Source of the DNA: Drechslerella dactyloides
Taxonomy: Eukaryota; Ascomycota; Orbiliomycetes; Orbiliales; Orbiliaceae
Reading direction: 5' to 3'
Assembly: GCA_020064725.1 (NCBI GenBank)
Contig: JAGTWJ010000008.1
Coordinates: 1,054,001 to 1,118,000, forward strand
DNA: 64,000 bases
Shown piece after piece: positions 11,741-21,113 of this stretch (positions are counted from its first letter, which is position 1; every line of letters starts with the position of its first letter). The notes beneath the pieces were generated by a model. That model had not been told where the DNA came from. It searched no databases and was given only the letters and a program-made list of their open reading frames with translations. Both the position numbers and the translations under genes were made by a program.

Positions 11741-12103
11741 CGTGATATCGCCAGTCTGAATGCTGGGAAGTTGAAGCTAGAGTGGCTGAATCGTTCCCAT
11801 GCGAATCGCGGCCCAATAAATACTAGTATTAGAGACAAGGACGCGGTGGCCTTGTGTCGCCCCTCGCCCGTCGTGACGCATGTTGCATTTTGTACTGCAA
11901 CACATCACTGGAATGTTGGACATTGCCAGCATATAAATCTTGGGGAATGTAACATTCAGCCTCGACGCCGGTAAAGGCTTACGTTGCGTGTCGCACCGGC
12001 TTGTGTGAACCGTGGTCCGGGGGAAAACAAGCTAATATCACTTGCATTAAATACTAGTATACATGCCGCTAGCTAATATACACATACAGGGCACGCTACG
12101 CAT
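11741..12103. other. Short intergenic region
   Basis: About 360 bp that serves as the promoter of the twin-CX9C gene and the 3' flank of the GH115 gene. No other feature is seen. Confidence 0.5.
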
Positions 12104-15100
12104 TCACAAAATCTTGCTCTCTGGCGGCCCAAGGTAGCTAGGGACGACACCACCTTGGTCGATAACGATCTTTTGAAGCACGACACCAGGTTCGAGCGCC
12201 CAGAATTTCAACGTGTGCTTACCCGGTGCGATCGTGTGCGAGGTCTTGAATGTCCAAATGGAGTTGGCAACAGCGATGAGCCACTGCGGCGGAAGATTTC
12301 CTGGCGACGACTCGTCGGGAACGTACTTGGCTACCTGGGGCGTCTCGTCGTCAATAGCAATGGCGTACCGGAGTGGTCGCCCGGGGAAATTGTTCAGCCC
12401 CGTACCCAAGTAGCAGGTGATGTTGGACTTGGCGGGCGAGCTGAAAGTGTAGATGTCATACTCCAAAGCCGGACCGCCAGGCGCACTCTGCGTGTCTGCC
12501 GTGTTGTCTTTCAGCTGAACGCCGGACTTTGTTCTTCCAAAGTTCGGTATCACTTCATAAGCAGAGTTTTTGCGAGTGGTATCCGCTGCTTCGATTGAGA
12601 CGTAGCCTGTGGACTCTACAAAGCCCTTGAAACCCGACGGCACGGAGGTCTTGCGGACGGGCAAGTGAATGGATGGCATGCCGAAGTCACCGTACGCGGC
12701 AGAGGATTTGATGTCGATGAAAGCAATGTTATATCCGGCAGGAGCGCTGGCCCAGTCAATCGAGATCTCAACCCTGACGTCTGAGTTGCCGGTCACCGTC
12801 GGGTCAATGGAACCAGAGGACGGGTTCACCTTGACCCAGGAGTTGTGCGGAACTACAGTAAAATCGAACGGCTCATTTCCCTTGCTGAATACCTCGATCC
12901 ATCGTGATCCAGCGGAGTCATAGGGCTCCAGAACCGGCAGTACGATAGTATTGTTATTGAAGGTGCCGGCGTTGCTGTTATCGTCACCTGGAATTGAGCC
13001 GTTGCTACCTTCTCCAGCAACACCCAATGCACCGGCGAGAGAGTTTTGTGGGAACTGGACAAAGTAGAGCCCTCCGATAGTGTTTCGCATCGGTTGTTGC
13101 CTAGAATGGATGACGTTAGGTTGAAAGCGCCGAACTACGAGCTATATTCACCACACTTACCAGTAGTTATATCCAAAGTGCGTCTGGTCCATGAAGTGAA
13201 CCCATTTCCCATCAAGCATCTCGTCCCACTGCTTCTGCAACTCCCAATCATCCTGGAACCTCTTTTGAACATACGAAGAGAGATAGTTTGCAGAGTTTCT
13301 TCTCTCGGCGGCATATCTCTGATTCCAGGCGATGTTCAGATAGATATCATAAATGATATACCCGGCCTTGCATTTGTGCGAAACAAGCTGGAAGAAAGCC
13401 GGCTTATAGTCAGATGGAATCTGGTTGTAGAGGGCTTCGGCCTTATCAGAGAGATCCTTCCAATCAGCAAGCACGGATTCTGCTTCTCGGTAGTTTATAA
13501 CGCTATACGTTGCTGAGTCCAGTAATTCGTACTTCTTCCTGGATGACAACAGTGCGTATTTCGCGAGGACCGCAGCTGTATCCTTAGCGTACTGCGATCC
13601 AAATGTCTTTGCGACGAAGTTTTCTAAGTATCCATCGACACCGAGAGAAGTTACAGAGGTGACATTGTATGCCATTGCAAACCAGAAATCGATCGGCACT
13701 TCCTAAAATGAAGAAGAAACGCGACGTTCAGTGAACCGACAAAATTTTAGATGTATTGATGCGCTGGCTTTGGTACTTACAAGGGGCTTCAGGTCACCAA
13801 CGTTGACAATCCAGATTCTGTCTGCACCTCGGTCATAAGATAGCTTCATCTGCTGGTATGTTTGTGCTAGCGAGACAGTGTCGATCCATTTGTAGTCGCG
13901 GGGGTCGCCAACGTAGTCGAAATGGTAGTAGACACCAGCGCCGCCCTCGCGACTGGGTTCGTCACCGATAGGAAGCCGACGAACATTGCCCCAATTGTCA
14001 TCTGCCCAGAGGAAAGTAATGTCCTCAGGAACCGTCAATCCTTGTTCGGGATAACCTTGCACTTCTTTGTACAGACACCACATTTGTGGAATCTTATCAA
14101 CTGGAGTATCGTATATGTCGTCCAGGATTTGCCGTTGCTTGGCGATGACTCGTTCTAGCAGGGCGATATGGTCTGGGTTTTCGAGAGCGGTGTCGCCATT
14201 GCCACGCATAGCCATGGTGATAAGGTTCTCCCAAGGCTTGGCCCTGCGGATGGTCTTGTGCCAGAAGTCGACGATGTTGTTTTCGTTCACGGCAAAGTCC
14301 CAGGTGCCATTTCCAAAGGTGTTCCATTCCTACAATGCCACACGGCATGTGTTAGTCAACTTACAGCCGATAATAATATCTTGCAGTTTCTAACCTTGGT
14401 AGAACTGCCCATTGGCTCCGTATGTGAAGCTCCCATGACGATGCCATAATAATCGGCTGTGTATTGATTAAGCGGGTCATCGACGGCAAACATAGAGTTC
14501 CAAGTCGTTGGCCAGAAGTAGTTCGCCCTGAGCCTCAATAGGAGCTCAAATATCTTTGCATGGAAGTTATGATCGAACCCAGGCCCGTATTTTCCCTTTG
14601 GGAACTTGGCATTTACCCATCCAGTCAAAGCGGGCTGCTCGTCATTTAGGAATAGTCCGCGATACTTCACGGATGGCGACGACTGCACACGATCGACATC
14701 TAATGCATAGATATTTTCGTGTTTTATAGCTGGGACGTCGGCCCACCAATACCATGGGGAGACACCGATTTGCTCCGAGAGGTCGTAAGTGCCGAAAATG
14801 GTGCCACGCTTATCGGAACCGGCGATGATGAGTGCTTTATGTATACCAGGAGCGGTTGCGGGGCGAAGAAGAAGCGTTGTCGTATATGATTCCCATGTAC
14901 CATTGATCTTCGAGACATCTAGATCTCCTTTAGCTATGAGGCCGTCGATGAAAGCGGATTTTCCAACGGTTCCGATGATAATGGCGTACTCGGTCTTCGG
15001 AAGACCTTTTGTTGTATTCTGGACATAATACTTGAGGTCCGTCCCAGTTACTCTTCCAAAGTCCGCAGCGAGATCTTCTCCTGCTCTGATGACGCCAGGC

Positions 15101-15345
15101 CAATCTGCATGAAACATTTATATCAGTTACCGGATGGTCCTCTATCTCTGAACACTGATCTGGAATGCGTGATACGAACCTCGGCCGTCCATCACAATGA
15201 TAGAGTTTGCATTGGGGCCGGCAAGCTGGATACTTCCTCTAGACGAAGTGAACCCAACTATTGGACTCTGCCCGAGTGCATCGACAAGGCCACTGCCAGC
15301 CAGAGCAACCGCCGCTGCCCGTACTATATTGAAGAAGCGCCGCAT
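12104..15345 (-). CDS. Secreted xylan alpha-1,2-glucuronidase, GH115
   Basis: Exons 15345-15180, 15104-14395, 14329-13781, 13702-13161 and 13100-12104 give 987 residues, the usual GH115 length. Residues 1-25 are a signal peptide (RRFFNIVRAAAVALAG core). The N-terminal domain contains DWPGVIRAGEDLAADFG and the AIIIGTVG strand. The catalytic region contains SPWYWWADVPA, YRGLFLNDEQPALTGW, LRLRANYFWPTTWNSMFA and the later LWADDNWGN and RIWIVNVGDLKP stretches, all familiar from GH115. The C-terminal beta-sandwich region contains FVESTGYVSIEAAD and ends in a short tail. Enzymes of this family remove 4-O-methyl-glucuronic acid side chains from the backbone of glucuronoxylan, including internal positions, and act outside the cell with endoxylanases. 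The upstream region has a TATA box and four GGCTAAA motifs, so xylose-dependent induction is plausible. Confidence 0.95.
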
Positions 15346-15453
15346 GGTGTATATGACCCAATTGGCGATCCAGAGAACCACAATCTCACTCGCGGGGTCG
15401 CTGATGAGAAGAACAATCCACCCTTGTTACGACGACCCAGCGATCGACCCCGT

Positions 15454-15461
15454 CTTTTATA
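15454..15461 (-). promoter_or_regulatory. TATA box of the GH115 gene
   Basis: The minus strand reads TATAAAAG 109 bp upstream of the GH115 start codon. Position and sequence fit a core promoter. Confidence 0.6.
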
Positions 15462-15882
15462 CTACTGCTGGAGGATGGGGATTCCAGACAGGAGTCCCAG
15501 CAACCCCATCCGCGTCCATGGTCCCCATATATTGACTGGGAACTGCGGTCAAATTTCAACTGCTGTTAACTGGGTATAGGCCTGTACGTATACATTATTC
15601 CGGGTTGACAGCCGTGAATATCATGAGTGTCGCGGAGAGACTTCGAGATATTGAGCTGGGGCAAGGGAGGTTCCGGATGAATATATATGCCAAGAACGTA
15701 TATACCCCAGATTATATGAAAATCATGGATCCCATTCCATCATAACGGCCATCAATTGATGAAGAGCGTTGCCCCTTTAGGACGGGCATTGTCAGAATCT
15801 CAAGGGCTATCGCGTCCACGGTCAGCGCGCAATTTATCCAGGAAACCGACATCACGTCGTTGCGGATCGATTTCGCGGATGC

Positions 15883-15904
15883 TTTAGCCAATCTTTAGCC
15901 AATC
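15883..15904 (-). promoter_or_regulatory. Tandem GGCTAAA/CCAAT repeat, candidate xylanase-regulator site
   Basis: Two perfect 11-bp copies of TTTAGCCAATC lie head to tail. On the minus strand each gives GGCTAAA, the core bound by the XlnR/Xyr1 zinc-cluster activator of xylanolytic genes in ascomycetes. On the plus strand each overlaps a CCAAT box. They lie about 540 bp upstream of the GH115 start. Binding is inferred from the motif only. Confidence 0.5.
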
Positions 15905-15962
15905 GGCGCCTCTCGCCACTTAGTCGTTCTCGAAGCCAAGACGTGGGGATGCTGATATTCGG

Positions 15963-15969
15963 GGCTAAA
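15963..15969 (+). promoter_or_regulatory. Third GGCTAAA motif upstream of GH115
   Basis: A plus-strand GGCTAAA lies 60 bp beyond the tandem pair, in opposite orientation to it. Confidence 0.35.
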
Positions 15970-16341
15970 ATGAGGACCGGAAGAATTGTGATCCAGCCGA
16001 GACTACGCGTGCCGGCTGAAAGCATTCATATAAGGATGAAAAGGGCAGGCGATTCGGAAGCTGCGTGCCTGCATGATTCGTTGACGCCTCACCAGTGCAC
16101 AATGCGATTATGACTTTAGGCACTTGTCCGTCGGTTGTTGTGTTTTCAATGTGGTACGGAGAAAACCCAGGTTGCGCAATTGCAGAGCAATGGCCATATG
16201 GACAAAGCAAACGTCCCAACTCCAGTCTTTAAATCACCATATCGTTGTGATTTCGGGAGCGCCCCATAGCCGCCACTAGCCCGGATGTCCATTTGTGGCT
16301 CGCCTTATAGATTGATAACACTCGAATATAGAGACTTTCTA

Positions 16342-16348
16342 TTTAGCC
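16342..16348 (-). promoter_or_regulatory. Fourth GGCTAAA motif upstream of GH115
   Basis: A minus-strand GGCTAAA about 1 kb upstream of the GH115 start. It is weaker evidence alone because of the distance. Confidence 0.25.
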
Positions 16349-17951
16349 GAGATCGAAATCCTTCTGTAAGATTTATAATCCAAAAGCTGAGATCGTGCTG
16401 CCTAACCAGCTAGATATCAGGTCGAAATTTAACATTGGCACATAGATTGGATGTCTTGATACATTTGTAACTTATAAAGGTAACCTAAGGCTGGGATCGA
16501 AACGCCTGTCAATATGCAATATATATGAATACACCAGGCTCGCGAGACCAAGTGCTCCAATCTCCCTTCGCCGTAGCTATCACACGCAAAGTAGGCCTTT
16601 ACAACGTATAAATTGTACAAGTATCTTGAGTGCGCCTTCCTATGAAACTAAATTAATTGTACACATCGTCAAGATTCATTTGGGATTGACTTAATGTGCA
16701 TATGCATGAGCTGGGAGCGATTGCCGTCGGCACCCAACCACATCTTAGTTGAACCGGGTTTTAAAAATTCAAGTGGCTGTAGATGTATCTGCTCTAGACT
16801 GTGTATAAATCGAAGTGTATTATTAAAGAAACCTAATCTCTCAGCGGGAATTATGTACACATGCGAAGAAACCCGTGGTAGCTTGCAAGTACATGTACTT
16901 GAACCTCGGGTCGGTCTGTAGATCTTGTGACCAAGTACTGACGGCAGCCAATAAAATGCTAGCTGACGTATGCAGCTTCTCTGCTTCTGGTACCATGGTG
17001 CCGTGTTCTCCGCACTAAACAAGGAAACCCCACCCAAGGTCAATAAGAACGGAGAGTTTCTCGACTTTTGCGGAATTATATTTTATGATTAACGTCAGTT
17101 CCAAGCTTGGCGTGTTAGCTTTTTGACATCTCGACAGTATTAAGAGGACTACAAGGTTAGATTCGATCCCAGCGATTGAACTTGGAAAGAAAAGTTAGGA
17201 AATGAAACGAAGTGAAAGATTTGCAATGCGCGAGTACACAAGGAGCCGGCAAGGTAGCTAGAGCAGCACATATTAGACAGGAGTATTAAACCATAATAGT
17301 GATCAAACAAAACTGGTAGACCCAATTTGCCAAAGGACGCGAGGACAGGCCAAAGTGCAGAAGGAAAGCAGATAGGAGAGTACAATCGATATAGGGGTAT
17401 TTATCTACAAGTATATACAAGAAAGATGGAAAAAGGACGGGAATGGACCGTTGCGCCTCCACAAAGACCGGATATAAAGACTTCGAAGACAGAAATTCTC
17501 AACTCCCTGAAAAAAGCACAACGCTATCCCGATCTCCCATCCTGAAATGTGTACCAAGTCCCAATGAAAATTATCAACCTTTTCTCAAGGCCCAAGCAAA
17601 ACATAAAACAATCGGCTCCTCCTTATCTCAGCAGGGGAAAACAACCAAAAAATATATGATGGTGGAATGATCAAACTGATAGCTTATACATAAAGAAATA
17701 GCCGTCAATTTTTTGTGGTGGGCTCGAAGGCCTGATTTGGACGTTCCGTTACCTGATGCGGGTATTCCGGATTGCCTGGATGATATGGCATATGGGCAAG
17801 GAAACAATCTTGAGAAGATAACAAGTGTGGAGAATAACACAACCAATCAAACACCATGAATGCATCCTTTATCTGCAAAAACATTAAAGAAAAATCAGGC
17901 GCTAAAGAGCAAGCAAAGAGATAATAGAAAAAACTGATACTAGGAACCTTT

Positions 17952-20900
17952 TTATTTGCGGAATACCCCAGACAGCCAACTACCCCGTTCTTTGTGGGTG
18001 TAGGCTTCATCGTCAGAGAATGATGTTCGCCGCTTCGGGAATTTCTTCTTTGAAACCGCTTTCATATCCGTTTGGTCTGCGTAGTTGCCTACACCAAAGC
18101 CGGCCCCGGTACCCACTCGGCCCTTGGTTTCAACGCCTTTCGCTGTGACCTTTATCTGCATGTTTTTATGCATGTTCCGTATATCGCGGCGTTGTTTGTT
18201 GTATTCATGTGGCTGAAGACCATAACCTCCAATCATCAGGTCTTTCCAGTAGGTTTTGTCCGGTGCGGGTTCTGTAGGAGCTTGAACGCCGCGGAAATTC
18301 ATGCTTGGCCGAGGGATCTTCATTGGTAATGTCGAAGACCGGGTTCTTAGGGCCCCTGGTGGACTAGGGGGTTCGCGTTCGTACCGTAGCTCTGGAGGCG
18401 GTGTTGGAGGCGGCGACTTCGGAGACTTCAACGCCGAAGGAAGCTGTGACACAGATCTCGGCAAAGTCATACTTTTCCTGTTTGACTTCATAGCGGACGG
18501 GATTTTGGATGCTGTTGGGATCTTGGGAATCTTAGAGACGGATGGAAGCCTCGAATGAGACAGTTTCCGCGGCGCTGGAGGCTCAATAGGTGAGTCTTCA
18601 GGTTCTCTTTCCAGTTCCCATTCCCTTTCTTTTTCTTTCTCTCTCTCCTTCTCCTTCTCCCTTTCCCTCTCCCTATCTTTCTCCTTCTCCTTCTCCTTCT
18701 CCTTCTCCTTTTCTCTTTCTTTCTCCTTCTCCTTGTCCCTTTCCTTCTCTTTCTTTTTCTCCTTCTTGGAATGGGAATGATGACGTTTGTGCTTTCCGGA
18801 GCTGGACTTGCGTCGTTTGTGTTTAGTAGGTAAGGGCGAGGGTGGAGGCGCATCTGATTCCGAGTCTGACATCAAAGCAAAATCGTCCTCCGATTGATCT
18901 AACTCGTCGTCGAAATCTGATTTAGCACTTGAAGAATCCTTGAGAGGAAATATGAACGGTGCCATATCGCTAAATCGGGCGGTTGGTCGTGGATCGAGAG
19001 TCTCCTGGAAACTTGATGTAGGGGCGGGAGACGGAGTCGCTCTTCTGATCCGTAGTTGGAGCTCAAGCTCTCTGTTGCGAGCTTGCAACTGCTCAATCTC
19101 TTCCATAAACTCACGTCGTTCGCTCGCTTGAATCTGTAGCAACTCGCGGGTTCGGTCGAGTTCGTCGGCGAGATTTTCGACTTTGTAATGGTTGATTTCC
19201 GCGTCATCCTTCATGTTCCTGTTGTCTCTAATGAGCTCGTCCAGATTCGCCTCCAATCGAACAACCTCGGCGCGAAGTAATGTGTCCTTCTCACGCAAGT
19301 CCCTGGTTAGAACATCGATTTCGGACTTCAATTTCAGATTGTCCGCCAATCTAGCCTGTTCTTGCTCTCGGAGTGTTTCAATCTCAGCTTCCAAGGCTGC
19401 GGTGAAATGGGAAACAGGCGGCTCGACAGTTTGTTCCACAACCGGAGTCTGTATTGGAGGGACGACGGCACTCGGTGGAGGGGTCAACTCGCGGATAGGA
19501 AGCTCCCCGGGTTCAGGAACATCAGGGGCTTCGATGACCTCGATAACCGGTACCCGAACTTCGCGAACAATTTCGCGAACGACAGGCTCATATTCGTCCG
19601 TCTGAATTCCTATTTCGTTGAGTTCTGCGGCTTTCTTCGTCTCGACAGCTTCTTGAATTGTTGGGGTGGGTGGTTCGGGCAGGACCTGCTGTTTCAGGGC
19701 TTGGTCCTTTGCAGCTGCAGCTGCAGCAAGAGCCGCGTCGAGTGCAGCCATCGAATCCTCGTGCCGTGCACCAGCGACGCTAAGTTCCGTATTTAGACGT
19801 TGGATCTCCAGTACACAGACATCTCTCTCTTCACGAGCTGAGTTGACCTCCTGTTGCAGAATCTCAATCTCCCCTTGCAAATCCGTACTAAGCGTAACGA
19901 TATCGTTTTGAAGCCGAGCGACTTTAGCATCATGCTGACGTTCGATTTCGTGGAAAACAGCAGTTGCAGTAACAGGAGGGGGCGGCACATCGTCGAAATC
20001 ATGAAGCCTGCTCCCCGGTCGTAGGCTGTGGGTCGACATTCGAGATCTCAAAGATGCCGCGATCGATGGGGCGCGATGTGATGAGGCAAAGGATGGCGCA
20101 CGAGACGACCGGCCTCTATGCGAGCGACCAGATGTATCGAGCCTTAAGGCGAAGTCTTTAAGTTTTCGTTTCGATGACGAGGCAACCGAGGCCGTATCGA
20201 TGTCGTTGGCGACAATTTTCGGCACGGATGGTGACATTTCAGGTTCAAGGTCGGCTTCCGATTCGTTATCCGCACGCTCAGTCGAATCGGACTCGCCAGA
20301 ATCATCGGATTCGACAGCATCCGAGTCGTACTCTCCGTTCCATTCCAGACCTAATTCCTGACCCAGAGATTGCTTATTTATCGGGGCATGCGAAGAGGTG
20401 CTGCTTCGGAGGCTAGTCCGGCTAGACGCTCCAAAGCTTCGAATGCTCTCCCCCGCCAGAGAGCTCATGCTGGTCCGAGTTCGCAAGTTCTTGATGCTAA
20501 AGTTGCTATCCAGAGCGTCCTTTGCATGTATGAACTTTTCCAGCTGGCCTTCCAGCCAGTCTCGCTCCTGCTGCACAGCATCCAGCTCGTTTTCGGTCTC
20601 GCGCAGTTTCGCCTTGAGGTCCAGCCACGACGTCGCCGGCTTCTGTGCTCCATCGTCCGCTGCATCCGGCCCGACTGTGGGAACCCCGCTGCTCGATACT
20701 ACGTGTAGGTGTAGAGCCGAGGCGACCTGCTCCTCCAGTTCGGAGATCTTCTCCATAAGCTTCCGCCTCTCGTCCCTCTCGTGCAGCACATCCTTATTAA
20801 CGGATTCATACTCCCGCTCCAAGACTTCTCTTTCGGTTCGTAATCTCGTGATCTCAGCTCCGCTTATTCGTATCTGTCGTCGCAAGGAGTTGATGTCCTT

Positions 20901-21113
20901 CTCCTGAGTTTGTACGTGTACGGCGTTGTCGTCTAGCTGTGCCTCAAGTTTCTGGACGCGATCGTTTAGGCGGTTATTTGTGCCTCGGAGGGTGGCGAGG
21001 TTCGATTGCGTAGTATCTAGCTGCGCTTGCAGCGTCTCGATCTCTGCTTCCAATTCATCTGTATTCGAGGACGTCGACAACCTTCGAGCGCGCCGGGTCT
21101 GGACAACCGGCAT
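17952..21113 (-). CDS. Large coiled-coil protein with Lys/Glu repeat, function unknown
   Basis: One uninterrupted frame gives 1053 residues from the first ATG (MPVVQTRRARR). Heptad-like coiled coils cover roughly residues 15-150, 395-490 and 570-680, with many Leu/Glu/Arg and Gln repeats (LEAEIETLQAQLDTTQ). Between them are long Ser/Asp/Glu-rich and Ser/Arg-rich disordered stretches (RGRSSRAPSFASSHR). Residues about 782-833 are a near-perfect Lys-Glu-Arg charged repeat. The C-terminus has basic, Pro-rich motifs (SKIPKIPTASKIPSAMKS) and a likely ordered end including MIGGYGLQPHEYNKQRRD and GSWLSGVFRK. The layout suggests a cytoskeletal or septum-associated scaffold, but I recognise no family. 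The frame stays open upstream of the chosen ATG to an acceptor-like TTAG at 21228-21230, so an upstream coding exon is possible. Confidence 0.8.
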   Translation of the reverse strand: MPVVQTRRARRLSTSSNTDELEAEIETLQAQLDTTQSNLATLRGTNNRLNDRVQKLEAQLDDNAVHVQTQEKDINSLRRQIRISGAEITRLRTEREVLEREYESVNKDVLHERDERRKLMEKISELEEQVASALHLHVVSSSGVPTVGPDAADDGAQKPATSWLDLKAKLRETENELDAVQQERDWLEGQLEKFIHAKDALDSNFSIKNLRTRTSMSSLAGESIRSFGASSRTSLRSSTSSHAPINKQSLGQELGLEWNGEYDSDAVESDDSGESDSTERADNESEADLEPEMSPSVPKIVANDIDTASVASSSKRKLKDFALRLDTSGRSHRGRSSRAPSFASSHRAPSIAASLRSRMSTHSLRPGSRLHDFDDVPPPPVTATAVFHEIERQHDAKVARLQNDIVTLSTDLQGEIEILQQEVNSAREERDVCVLEIQRLNTELSVAGARHEDSMAALDAALAAAAAAKDQALKQQVLPEPPTPTIQEAVETKKAAELNEIGIQTDEYEPVVREIVREVRVPVIEVIEAPDVPEPGELPIRELTPPPSAVVPPIQTPVVEQTVEPPVSHFTAALEAEIETLREQEQARLADNLKLKSEIDVLTRDLREKDTLLRAEVVRLEANLDELIRDNRNMKDDAEINHYKVENLADELDRTRELLQIQASERREFMEEIEQLQARNRELELQLRIRRATPSPAPTSSFQETLDPRPTARFSDMAPFIFPLKDSSSAKSDFDDELDQSEDDFALMSDSESDAPPPSPLPTKHKRRKSSSGKHKRHHSHSKKEKKKEKERDKEKEKEREKEKEKEKEKEKDREREREKEKEREKEKEREWELEREPEDSPIEPPAPRKLSHSRLPSVSKIPKIPTASKIPSAMKSNRKSMTLPRSVSQLPSALKSPKSPPPTPPPELRYEREPPSPPGALRTRSSTLPMKIPRPSMNFRGVQAPTEPAPDKTYWKDLMIGGYGLQPHEYNKQRRDIRNMHKNMQIKVTAKGVETKGRVGTGAGFGVGNYADQTDMKAVSKKKFPKRRTSFSDDEAYTHKERGSWLSGVFRK
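18621..18767. repeat. 147-bp polypyrimidine/polypurine tract
   Basis: On the plus strand only two purines (18675 and 18735) interrupt 147 bases of C and T, mostly CTTCTC hexamers. It encodes the Lys/Glu repeat of the coiled-coil protein. Confidence 0.9.

Larger units (their letters stand above)
15346..17951. other. Intergenic region, promoter side of GH115
   Basis: About 2.6 kb. The part nearest the GH115 gene holds its promoter elements. From about 16.4 to 17.9 kb the sequence is AT-rich and carries only short unsupported frames (longest about 124 codons). It includes the 3' flank of the coiled-coil gene. I see no gene here. Confidence 0.5.

Noticed and set aside
17100..17185. tRNA-like B-box (GATTCGATCCC) near 17160
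   Set aside because: No matching A-box at the right distance and no cloverleaf could be drawn.
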